A stretch of 64,000 nt of DNA from Streptomyces sp. ISL-66 (lineage in GTDB: Bacteria > Actinomycetota > Actinomycetes > Streptomycetales > Streptomycetaceae). The notes under the pieces were generated by a model that saw nothing but the letters and a program-made list of their open reading frames with translations, was not told the origin of the DNA and searched no databases. Where the stretch lies: contig NZ_JAGGOW010000050.1 of assembly GCF_018614135.1 (NCBI RefSeq), positions 1-64,000 of the forward strand, given 5' to 3'. This document shows positions 9,167-17,881 of the stretch, piece by piece (the first letter of the stretch is position 1; each line of letters opens with the position of its first letter). The translations under genes were made by a program, and so were the position numbers.

Positions 9167-9581
9167 GGCAGTTCTCTCCTTCACCGATGCGCCAGCACGG
9201 CGTCCCGTCCAGGTCAACGGAAGGCCTCTGCGCCGATACTTACCGGCTGCCGGAGTGCAGCGAACCGGGTACTACGCCATCCGCCGCAGCTACCACCCAG
9301 ACAGCCGTCGCCCAGTAGCCGACCAGAGCGCAGTACCCGTGACGAATCCAGCAAAGCGCCCCCAAGAGGCGACCAGACCAGACCACAACCGTCCCGCCGA
9401 GGCGCGCACTCCCCGACTCGGCGAGACCTCGGATCCTGACCTGGTCGGGCTCGCCTAGCGTCTGGCCGCCACCCTCGCAACGACGCTTGGCCACGTTGTT
9501 TCCAGTCGGCCAGTGGTGCACCAGGCGATGACGGGCGCGACCCTCTCGTCATGCCCGCGCCGTCCGGGCAGAATCTGGAGG
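9167..9581. other. Intergenic between divergent small genes
   Basis: About 415 bases between the PRC-barrel gene and the plus-strand small gene. Plus- and minus-strand frames here overlap each other and neither is recognisable. Confidence 0.45.
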
Positions 9582-9758
9582 ATGACGGCTGAGCTGAGGG
9601 AAGAGACCGTCGTATGCCCGTACTGCGCGGCGGGCCCGGCTGACGGCCAGGCGCGTACGGTCTCGGTTGCGGCCGGGTGCCGCCTGACGATGACGTGGCA
9701 TGTTCTGTCCTGCCCGCACTATGTGGCTGATCGTGTCCTGGCGGGAAAAGAGGACTGA
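9582..9758 (+). CDS. Small Cys-rich protein
   Basis: A 58-residue frame starting at ATG 9582, with GGAGG almost touching the start codon. The sequence has VVCPYCAAGP, an isolated Cys in VAAGCRLTM and LSCPHYV. A CPxC pair plus CPH suggests a minimal zinc ribbon. I recall similar short proteins in Streptomyces but cannot name a function. The short ribosome-site spacing and small size lower confidence. Confidence 0.45.
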   Translation: MTAELREETVVCPYCAAGPADGQARTVSVAAGCRLTMTWHVLSCPHYVADRVLAGKED

Positions 9759-9985
9759 GCCCCGCCTCGCTTGAGCCGCGCCGAGGCCGAGGGGTACGGG
9801 CAGGCGGCCTCGCCCCCGTGCAGGCCCCGCCCGGCCTCTCGATACCGTCGGCGGGCCGGGCGTGATCGTAACGCGTGGCCTGCCGTTTCATGGCAGTGGT
9901 GACCGGCGATTACTGCGATCCGTTGGGGATGGCATGACGGCAGCGCACAAGTTCCCGGTCATGTCCCTTGATGTGGTGTAGCGGA

Positions 9986-11199
9986 TCATTCGGCAGTGCC
10001 GGGCAGGCAGGTGGTGTTGTCCGGATAGAAGCTGTCCATGCTCTCGATGAAGAGATAGCGCCGGGGGAAAGCGATCCACTCGTCGTGGAGCTCGACGAGG
10101 ACGGCCGTGGCCAGACGGGCGACCGCGGCGGTGTTCGGGAACACCTGGACGACATCGGAACGTCGCTTGATCTCCCGGTTCAGACGTTCGAGCGGGTTGG
10201 TCGACTGGATCTTCTTCCAGTGCTGGCTGGGGAAGTCCGCGAACGCGGTCAGGTCCTCCTTCGCCTCCAGCAACATCTCTTTGACCTTGGAGAACTGCTG
10301 GCCGAGCATGTCCGCGACGGTGTCGAGCTGAGCCCGGACCGCATCGGCAGTGGGCGGGGCGAAGACCGTGCGGATCGTCGCGGCGACCATCTCCGCGGCC
10401 CCTTCGGGATCACGGAGAACACGTTGCGTACGAAGTGAACACGGCAGCGCTGCCAGCCGGCTCCGATCATGACCTTCCGAATGGCTTTGACCAGGCCGCT
10501 GTGGCTGTCGGAGATGACCAGGCGGACACCACTCAGGCCGCGTTCGCGCAGCGAGCGCAGGAACTCGGTCCAGAATGCCTCGGTCTCATTGTCGCCGACC
10601 ATGACGCCCAGGAATTCTCGGCCGCCGTCTTCGGTGACGCCGGTCGCGATGACGACGGCCTGGGACACGATCTGGTGGTCGACGCGGGCTTTGACGTAGG
10701 TGGCGTCGAGGAAGACGTAGGGGAATCTGGTGTGGTCAAGGGGTCGGGCCCTGAACGCGTCGAGCTGTTCGTCGAGGCCGGCGCAGATCCTGGATACCTC
10801 GCTCTTCGATATGCCGGTGTCCGAGCCGAGAGCCTTCACCAGGTCGTCGACCGAGCGGGTGGAGACCCCGTGGACGTAGGCCTCCATGACGACCGCGTAA
10901 AGAGCCTGGTCGATGCGGCGCCGACGTTCCAGCAGGCTGGGGAAGAAGCTCCCGGCCCGCAGATTCGGGATCGCGATTTCCAGGTCCCCGGCCTGCGTGG
11001 TCACGGTCTTCTCCGGGTGCCCGTTGCGCCAAGTGGTACGGGTGTCGGTCCGCTCGCCCCACTCCGCACCGATCCGGGCGGTGGCCTCGGCCTCGATCAG
11101 TTCCTGCAGCAACCGCTCAGCGACCTCACGGACGAGTTCAAGACCATCCGCCGAACGTAGTGACTCAAGCAGGCGAAGTAGGTCATGCTGGGACAAGGT
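9986..11199 (-). pseudogene. IS256-family transposase, frameshifted
   Basis: From GTG 11199 (VTLSQHDLLRLLES) the frame shows the IS256 N-terminal region with ATARIGAEWGERTD and TTWRNGHPEKTVTTQAGDLE. The first catalytic Asp is in PYVFLDATYVKAR and the second in RLVISDSHSGLV. The homology then moves to another frame (MVAATIRTVFAPPTADAV) that holds the third acid in STNPLERLNREIKRRSDVVQ and ends at 9986. The switch is at the CCCC run 10399-10402 (minus AAGGGGCC), consistent with one missing G. The element is a mutator-type DDE transposase; terminal inverted repeats were not confidently found. As read, no full-length product is made. Confidence 0.85.
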
Positions 11200-11291
11200 C
11201 ACCGGGCGCGCCCTTGGACCGAACTGGCAGTTCACCAAGGACAGTTGCACGGTCGCCTGCCCCATTCTCAGGGAGCGTTCACCAGCAGTCG

Positions 11292-11705
11292 ATGCACGCG
11301 AGGGCACAGAAACGGCGCACTTTCCCAGCCAAGATCCGTTACACCACTCCGTGGGACGCGATCGCGTGGAAGGACGATCCCGGCGTCGACTATCTCCTGC
11401 ACCACGCCGGCTGGGAGCGTTCGCTGCTGCTGGCCACAGACGACGGGCACTTCATGGGCCCCGCCCTGTCCTGGCCCGAGCTCCTCTTTGCCGCCGACAA
11501 CGGGCTCTGGGCAGTGGCGAACAACGCTCGGTCCTTCCAGCGTCGTATCTGGAACCAGTTGGTCGTGCTATCTGTCACTACCTCACACTTTTCGGCCTAC
11601 CTGTCACCAAAGCCGCTCGTCGGTACCGCGGGTCTCCGTACGGCTGCTCCCCTGGCTGGATGCGGACAGGCGAGGGTTGTGGCGGAGACGGGAGCCCCGC
11701 CTTGA
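11292..11705 (+). CDS. Unassigned ORF, possibly real
   Basis: From ATG 11292 the frame gives HARAQKRRTFPAKIRYTTPW, DPGVDYLLHHAGWERSLLLA, TDDGHFMGPALSWPELLFAA and NNARSFQRRIWNQL. It then drifts into less protein-like sequence near the end. No ribosome site or domain is recognised. It lies between the IS256 remnant and a minus-strand operon and could be a truncated gene whose start was removed by the insertion. Treated as tentative. Confidence 0.25.
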   Translation: MHARAQKRRTFPAKIRYTTPWDAIAWKDDPGVDYLLHHAGWERSLLLATDDGHFMGPALSWPELLFAADNGLWAVANNARSFQRRIWNQLVVLSVTTSHFSAYLSPKPLVGTAGLRTAAPLAGCGQARVVAETGAPP

Positions 11706-11963
11706 GGAGTGCCCTCCTCGGTCGGTGCGAACCGGCCGCGGTCGATCACGCAGCAGCGGCCGCAGCGTCAGCAGCAGCCCGCTGAACCGGAGCCGGCCCC
11801 CGGAGGATGTGGAAGGCACGGCTGCCTGGCGGCGGGCGCCGCCCCCGCCGGGCCCGCGGTCCCCGCGCACCGTCAGCAGGCCGCGCCCACACGGACGTCA
11901 GGCCGTAGCAGGGAGCCGTTCCCGGATCTGGGAACGGTGCCGCCCGGGCCGCCCAGCCTGCCG

Positions 11964-13508
11964 TCAGCCTCCCTTGACGATCGAGCAGTTGACGTCGGGC
12001 GCGTGGCCCGAGGGCCAGGCGATGCCGTCGAAGGCGGCAGTCTTCGTAGCCGGGTCGAGGTGGACGATGGAGATGGCCTTGTTGTACGGGTTGCCGTACT
12101 GGTCCAGGCAGATCCAGCCACTGGCACCCTCGACCCGGTTGTTGCCGTGCAGCCGTAGCCAGCTGTCGGCGACCTCGGGGAGGGAGGGCATCTTCACGCC
12201 GCCCACCGTGTCGTTGCGGATGCCCGCGATGGCGGTGGAGACCGCGTCGTACATGATGATGACGCGGCCGTCGAGGAGGTTGGCGGGGCCGATCGAGTCG
12301 GCCTCCTTGGTGGAGAGCTTCTGCAGCAGGTCGGACAGCTCCTTCAGCGCAGCCTTGGAACCGCCGGTGGCCTCGGTGCTCTTCTCCCCCCAGGCATCCG
12401 GGTGGGCCAGGGCCGTGTAGCGCAAGGTGATGCCGGCACCCTTGGTGAAGGCGCCCCACTGGCCAGCGAACTTCTCGTCGACCGTCAGTGTGGAGGCGTG
12501 TGAGCCGCTGATGACGGTGTAGGGCTTGTTGCAGGTCCGATTGCCCAACTCGACGAGGAACTGCCGCAGTTGCACCGGCCGACCGGCGAAGTAGATGGTC
12601 TTCGCGGCGGAGGCGCAGATGTCCGGCACCATCTGATGGAAGTCGTTGGCGAGGTTGCCCTCGTCGTTGAAGTCCGGCGGCGAACGGAAGGTCTCCGGGG
12701 CGTTGGGCGCTCCCATGGCGAGCTTCTCGAAGGTCTGACGCAGGGTGGTCAGGTAGTTGTCACCCTCGCGGATGTCCTCGACCACCATCGTCTCGACGGG
12801 CTTGATGTCCGACCCGTACGAGGCGAGTGCGTCGGCCTGGTCGGTGTTGCTGGGGGCGATGCGGGCCAGGCCCGGGTAGCCGTGCGGGTCGGCCGCGGTG
12901 TTCTTGATGTCGTCCGCGGTCATGGGGCCCGCGACGACCGGGATGCCCTTGTCCTTGGTGAGGTAGCGGACGGCCTGCTCGGTCTCGGTGATGCTGATGT
13001 TGATGCCCGCGACGGCCCGCAGGTTCTCCTTCTTGTCGGCCGCGGCCCGCACCAGCTGGTCGGCGACCGTCCGCCACTCCTTGTAGCCCCGGCCGGGGTT
13101 GGCGAGCACCAGCCGGATGGGCGGCTGCTTGTTGTTGGCGTCGTGGTTGGCGCGGTACTGGGCCAGATAGGCCCCCTGCACCTGCTCGACGTACTCCCGC
13201 TGCTCGGCGGCGGTGTCGGAGATCATGGGGATCATCAGGGCGACGGTGGCCGGGGACTTGCCGGCGAGGCTGTCGTTCTCGGCCTTGATGCGGTCGGTGA
13301 CCTGTTCCAGCGGCTTGGAGAAGACGTAGCTGCCGTCGGTGACGCCGACACACTCGCGCCGGGGGCCGCGTTCCACGACGCCGGTGGCGCAGGCCGGGTC
13401 GTCGCTGAACCACTGGTCGTAGGCGAGGTAGCCACCGACTCCCAGCACGACGGCGGCGGCGGCGATCAACAGGGCGCGGTACAAGGGTCCGTCGGGCCAG
13501 AGTTTCAT
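11964..13508 (-). CDS. Membrane-anchored periplasmic-binding-protein-like receptor
   Basis: The 514-residue protein starts at ATG 13508, whose ATGA overlaps the TGA of the upstream ATPase gene. Residues about 12-32 form one transmembrane segment (ALLIAAAAVVLGVGGYLAYD). The rest is an extracytoplasmic type-1 periplasmic-binding fold: TVALMIPMISDTAAEQREYV, PPIRLVLANPGRGYKEWRTV, IPVVAGPMTADDIKNTA and a late VIIMYDAVSTAIAGIR. Four or more Cys are present, probably disulfides. It lacks a lipobox and no ABC permease gene is nearby, so a sensor role coupled to the overlapping ATPase is more plausible than classical transport. That coupling is inference from translational overlap. Confidence 0.75.
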   Translation of the reverse strand: MKLWPDGPLYRALLIAAAAVVLGVGGYLAYDQWFSDDPACATGVVERGPRRECVGVTDGSYVFSKPLEQVTDRIKAENDSLAGKSPATVALMIPMISDTAAEQREYVEQVQGAYLAQYRANHDANNKQPPIRLVLANPGRGYKEWRTVADQLVRAAADKKENLRAVAGINISITETEQAVRYLTKDKGIPVVAGPMTADDIKNTAADPHGYPGLARIAPSNTDQADALASYGSDIKPVETMVVEDIREGDNYLTTLRQTFEKLAMGAPNAPETFRSPPDFNDEGNLANDFHQMVPDICASAAKTIYFAGRPVQLRQFLVELGNRTCNKPYTVISGSHASTLTVDEKFAGQWGAFTKGAGITLRYTALAHPDAWGEKSTEATGGSKAALKELSDLLQKLSTKEADSIGPANLLDGRVIIMYDAVSTAIAGIRNDTVGGVKMPSLPEVADSWLRLHGNNRVEGASGWICLDQYGNPYNKAISIVHLDPATKTAAFDGIAWPSGHAPDVNCSIVKGG

Positions 13509-15582
13509 GTGCGGGGCTCTCCGTAGGTCGGCAAGTCGGGCGCCTGGACCCAGCGGTTCAGGAGCTGCGGCCACTCCTCGTGCGCCTGGAAGAAGACCCG
13601 CTGGGGTACGGCGGCGCTGTTCTGGGCCAGAGTGAGCAGCTGCAGCCGGACGCTGCTGGTCTTCTCCGGGTCGGGTGGCGCGAGCGGGTGCGACTGCTCC
13701 CACAGGCTGAGCACGAGGAGCTTGACGGCCTGGTGCACGGGGTCGTTCTCGACCGCGCACGCCGGGCAGGTCACGGGCACCACGGTCGGCGTGGCCAGGT
13801 TCTCCGGTGGGTGCGGCGCACCACAGACCAGGTTGAGGGCAGCGAGCCACGTGGACGCGTCCTGCTCGGCGAAGCGGCGGTGCAGGGCGCGGACGACGAC
13901 GTCCGTGTCCACGATCGCGAGCGAGTGGTGCAGATAGCGAACGTCGTGCAGCCCGGCGGCGGTGCCCCGGGTGTCCGGGGCGTACAGGGAGCGCAGCAGC
14001 AGGTGGATGTTCTTCCACCGCTCGGCCCCGGGCGTCTGCCTGGCGCGGATGCGCAGGTCGTGCACGAGCAGGGCGCGCAAGGTGGGATCGCCGACGAACG
14101 GCCCCTCGGTACCCGGCCAGGGGTGACGGCCCCAGCAGTCGTTCCGCAACAGGGTCTTGGTCTCCTGTACGGGTACGCCGCCGGGGTCACCGGGCGGGTA
14201 GTGGACGCTGAGCTGGTGGGCGGCCGTGTCGTCGAGAGCCGGAGCGTAGTGGGCCAGGCGCAGCCGGGCGACGTCGTGGGGGACCAGAAGCCGGAGCAGC
14301 CCTTCGTGCACGGGCGGCCCCGGCTCGGTGCCGAGCGGCAGGTCGAGCAGGGCGCGCAGGTCGAGGGGCTCCCAGAGGCGGATCCGCTGCCGGACAGCCT
14401 GCACCAGGGTGTGGGCGATCCCGGCCCGTCCGGCGCTCAGCCGGTGGATCAACTGGGCGGTGCCGGGCTCCGGCCGATCCGTACCGAACATCTCCTTGAC
14501 CTCGTCGAGGCCGAGCTGTGCCAGCGGCAGCCGCAGCACCCAGCCGGCCGCGGTCTCCGGCCGGCCCTGCCGCCAGAACGGGCCCGCCGCGCTCCTCGTC
14601 GACGGGGCGGTGTTCTCGGGGCCGGGGACGGCCGGCTCCGCCGCGAGGGCCGTCACGACGACGCCGGGGCGCGTCCGGACGGGCTCGTCGTGCCAGACGC
14701 GGGTCAGCGCGTCCATGACCGCCCGACCCAGCGGGGTGTGCACGTTGTCCAGGAGCAGCAGTGGGCGCGGCACCCGGTTCTTCACGCGCACCCAGGTGTA
14801 GTGGTCGGCCATGTCCTCCAGGAGGGCGGCCAGCAGGTGCCGCTCCGCGAGACGGCGGTCGTCCGGGTCGCCGCGGAAGCGCATGGCCAGCTCTGTCAGC
14901 TGGGCGTGCCCGTCGCCCTGGGGGGCCATCCGCCGCCCGGCCCACCAGCCGAGGCCCTGCTTGTTGGCGCGGGGGCCGAGCAGCTCGGTGGTGACGATGT
15001 CGGCGAGCGGCGCCACCAGCTCGTTCACCCCGGGCGGCAGCCCCCCGCGGCGCCGATGCCCTCGGCGACCTGCGTGATCCACCCCGCCACCCGGTCGTTG
15101 CGCTCCTGGAGGTCGGGCTGGCTCTCCCGGAGCAGGCCCGCGAGACGGCGGCGGGCGGCCACCAGTTCGGCGGGCTGGACGGCCTGCCAGGTGGTGACCG
15201 CGAGCAGCCCCTGGGTGAGCCGGGGAAAGGACAGTTTCCCGCCGAAGCCGTTCGGCTTCTGGCTCAGCCTGTCCATCAGGTAGAAGAGCAGATCGGAGGT
15301 GCGCGACGCGTTCGCGGTGGCGCCGTCGGCCAAGGGAACGAGCCCCGGCTGTCCGAAGTCCTCTGCCGCGAGATCCGCGTACGCCTGCGGTACGCGCTGC
15401 GCGTACCGCTCCGACAGCTCCTTCAGGAGGGCGGTCTTGCCGGTGCGCCGCCCACCGCCGCATTCGATCAGCAGCGGACTCCCGCCCGGGATGCGCAGCC
15501 GGGTGGCCCCCTCCAGCTCAAGTCCCACTAACGAGGGCACCACGACCTTGAGCACCGCCGCCCGTCCGTACAGCGTCACCAC
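13505..15582 (-). pseudogene. P-loop ATPase, one frameshift
   Basis: Starting at GTG 15582 (VTLYGRAAVLKVVVPSLVG), a P-loop appears at residues about 43-50 (GGRRTGKT). The frame then breaks at the C6 run 15041-15046. In the next frame the protein continues with VNELVAPLADIVTTELLG, ERHLLAALLEDMADHYTWV, a Walker-B-like RPLLLLDNVHTPLGRAV and a long helical C-terminal region ending LPTYGEPRT. Adding one base restores a protein of about 692 residues. The product resembles an AAA/STAND-like NTPase without transmembrane segments. It overlaps the receptor gene by ATGA, suggesting one operon and a shared function. The single homopolymer-associated frameshift may be a sequencing artefact. Confidence 0.6.
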
Positions 15583-16437
15583 GACCCCCAGTCATCCGGC
15601 TCGACGGTGCACCACCGCGGTGAAGGGAGGATAGGCGAGGGGACCAAGTCGCCACTGGTATATGACTGTTGACGAACCCCCAGTTATGGATTCGTGATTC
15701 AACCCAGGCGGAAAGCCCCTATTGGCCCCTTGTGCCGCCCGGTCGCCAGGGAAGCTCCGGGAGATCGTCCCCGACTTCGCAACCGACGCCTCCGCCTCTC
15801 CCCGCAGCGGGCCGCCGACCAGAGGCGTCAAGCGCAGACCTCCCCGATCCCGGCCTGGAGCGGTTGGTCACCCGCACCCCTGTCTCAGCGCGGCGTACCT
15901 GCACCGGCCGGCGGTGCCGCCGCTCAATGGCTCAAGGCGCGTCCCCCGTGCGAAGGCGAGCGAAAGATTCCGCACCGGCCAACGGTTCCTGCGTCCGCCG
16001 AAGTCGCCTCCCGCGGCGAGGCCCGCGCCCTGGACCAGCTCGTGGAGACAGCCGAGTACGCGCCCGAAACCCAGCGGGCACAGGTACAGGCCGGTGCCGT
16101 CTGCTACGCCCGCACCGTACGCGCCCGGGAATGGCCCGCCATGGCCGAAGGCCAAGGCTCCCCCGCCCCCAGCCTACGGTCCACGGATTTCCGGCGCACC
16201 TTCAGCGCCCTGGAGGGCAAGCCGGTCTTCGGCATGCTGATCGCCGCCGACAACAAGCGCTCCGAGGAACGCGAGAACGCCTCACCCAGGCAACCGCCAG
16301 CATCCCGCCTCGGCCTCAGCCGGCCACGGGAGGTACGGATAGGCGATGGTGCGGCTCGGCGGCGGGCCGTTCTCCCGCTTGATCCAGTTCTCAGCCTCTG
16401 GCGTAACGCCAGCAGGCCCCCCGGCTGAGTACGGCTT
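15583..16437. other. Accessory debris, no confident gene
   Basis: About 850 bases. A plus-strand frame spanning 15694-16428 contains a protein-like centre (RGEARALDQLVETAEYAPET, FSALEGKPVFGMLIAADNK) but has no ribosome site and a low-complexity start. It may be a remnant of a mobile-element gene. It abuts the IS21 fragment. Confidence 0.35.
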
Positions 16438-16439
16438 CA

Positions 16440-16823
16440 CTGGCAACTACCCAGCGCGTGAAGCCCTATATGCCGGAAGCCCGGCCGCGTATCGCGGAGG
16501 AACGGGGCATCACTCCCGGCGAGCTGGCTGGCCTGCACCGCCGGTTCGAGGTCGTTCCTGGACCACAGGCCCAGGTCGACTGGGGAGACGAGGGCAGGAT
16601 CCTCGCCCACGTCGGGATCCCGAAGGTCTACTCGTTCCACATGGCCTTGTCCTACTCGCGGGACCGTTCTGCTGCTCCACCACCAGCCAGGACCTCGCCA
16701 CCTTCTTCGACTGCCACCGCCAGGTGTTCGCCCACTTCGACGGCGTGCCGATGTCGATCGTCTACGACCGCACCAAGACCGTCGTCCGCCGCCACGTCGC
16801 ACCGGGCCAGGAGGCTGTAACAC
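16440..16823 (+). pseudogene. IS21-family transposase (IstA) fragment
   Basis: Translated in two frames this gives VKPYMPEARPRIAEERGITP, VPGPQAQVDWGDEGRI (first catalytic Asp) and YSFHMALSYSRD. After a one-base slip near 16663 it continues with DLATFFDCHRQVFAHFDGVP, MSIVYDRTKTVVRR (second Asp) and HVAPGQEA. The N-terminal helix-turn-helix and the C-terminal third with the catalytic Glu are missing, and no istB follows. It is a truncated remnant of an IS21-type element. Confidence 0.75.
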
Positions 16824-16855
16824 GGGGGATCAGCCGTCCGGCAGCTGTCACAGCT

Positions 16856-17151
16856 TTAGCGCGTTCGAGGCGCGGATGACGACAATGCTGGTGGCCGTCC
16901 CAGCGCCGGACTCGGGCGCGCACAGTACGAGGGGCTGTTCGTCGTACCGGCAGTTCCACGACCCGGACATCTTCCCGGAGTTGGCGGCCGTAGCCAGGAC
17001 GGAACCCGTGGCGGCATGGAAGATCGTGAACTTCGCGTCGCTGCTCGTGGCCAGCATCGCAGGACCCGCAGCGGACACGCGCAGGGGTCTCTTGCCCTTC
17101 AGCGCGCTGCCCGCTCTCCACCGTGAAGCCGGAGATCTGGCCCTGCATCAC
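16856..17151 (-). pseudogene. Beta-propeller-like protein fragment (tentative)
   Basis: On the minus strand, QGQISGFTVESGQR and then, in a shifted frame, LRVSAAGPAMLATSSDAKFT, IFHAATGSVLATAANSGK and CAPESGAGTATSIVVIRA are seen, ending at a TGA near 16856. The alternating beta pattern with a 'x-x-TGSVLA' turn resembles a PQQ/WD-type propeller blade. It stops next to the IS21 fragment, so it may have been truncated by that insertion. Confidence 0.3.
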
Positions 17152-17154
17152 GTC

Positions 17155-17197
17155 GGTTGGCTTTAGCGGTCTGATTCGAACAGAGCGTTAAAGCCAA
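17155..17197. repeat. Imperfect inverted repeat
   Basis: TTGGCTTTAGCG (17157-17168) pairs with CGTTAAAGCCAA (17186-17197) with one mismatch around a 17-nt loop. A second copy of GCTTTAGCG occurs at about 16853-16861, at the other edge of the minus-strand fragment. It could be a hairpin or a recombination end; no assignment is made. Confidence 0.35.
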
Positions 17198-17349
17198 ACC
17201 ACTGAAGAACCAGCACCGACCATCATCCGCAGAAATCCGGGGGGCTGTCGCCGCCCCTCCGCGTGGCATGGCCCGGCCGGCCGTCTCGGCGTAGCGTGGA
17301 AGGGGATCGATCGCCGCGTCTCACGACCAATACGAGGAGAGCCGCGCGT

Positions 17350-17829
17350 ATGTCCAGACTTCCCCGAACACCGCGTTCTCGTGCTGTCCACGGCGTAGCG
17401 CTGATGTTCGCACTCTTCCTCGGAGCTCCCGGGACCGGCCAGGCCTTCGCCGCCGCCGACACGGACGACATCGAGGTGGGGGACTGCTTCAACACCGGGG
17501 CCGAGATAAAGGCCGAAGCCCCGGCGCCCTTGTCGGTGGACATCGTGCCCTGTGAGGAACCGCACCAGTCGGAGGTGTTCGCCGTCGTCACCTTGCCCGG
17601 CGGGCCGTACCCGGGCGAGACGAAGGTCATCGCCACTGCCGACGAGAAGTGCAGGGGCAGAGAGCTCTTCGACTACATAGGTGCCGACCCGGAGCTCCCG
17701 GACACGATGCGTGGGTATTACTACTATCCGCGGCCTGACAACTGGGCCGACGGCGACCGGGAGATCAGCTGCTTCCTCGCCGACTCCGCCGGCCCGAGCA
17801 CCGGCTCGGTCCGCGCCGCCACTTCTTGA
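17350..17829 (+). CDS. Secreted septum-formation-family protein
   Basis: ATG 17350 lies nine bases after GAGGAGA. Residues 1 to about 36 are a Sec signal (RAVHGVALMFALFLGAPGTG...AFAAAD). The 159-residue product then shows the actinobacterial 'septum formation' domain pattern: VGDCFNTGAEI, VDIVPCEEPHQSEVFAVVTL, a Cys in ADEKCRGRELFDYIG and a final Cys in REISCFLADSAG. The four cysteines probably form two disulfides. Such domains occur in cell-envelope proteins; the exact role is unknown. It converges on the large STAND gene, with only about 50 bases between stop codons. Confidence 0.7.
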   Translation: MSRLPRTPRSRAVHGVALMFALFLGAPGTGQAFAAADTDDIEVGDCFNTGAEIKAEAPAPLSVDIVPCEEPHQSEVFAVVTLPGGPYPGETKVIATADEKCRGRELFDYIGADPELPDTMRGYYYYPRPDNWADGDREISCFLADSAGPSTGSVRAATS

Positions 17830-17881
17830 ATCCGCTTGCGTTGAGTGTCCCTGCTGGGGGCAGGCTCCGCCGGGTCCACCC

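Noticed and set aside
9880..11290. Terminal inverted repeats of the IS256 element
   Set aside because: Candidate ends near 9895 and 11260 share only short GGCAG/GACCG words; no convincing paired ends could be read by eye.
12570..13526. A 318-codon plus-strand frame opposite the binding-protein gene
   Set aside because: Antisense shadow with Val/Gly/Arg-rich composition; the minus strand holds a coherent protein with a transmembrane helix and a coupled start.
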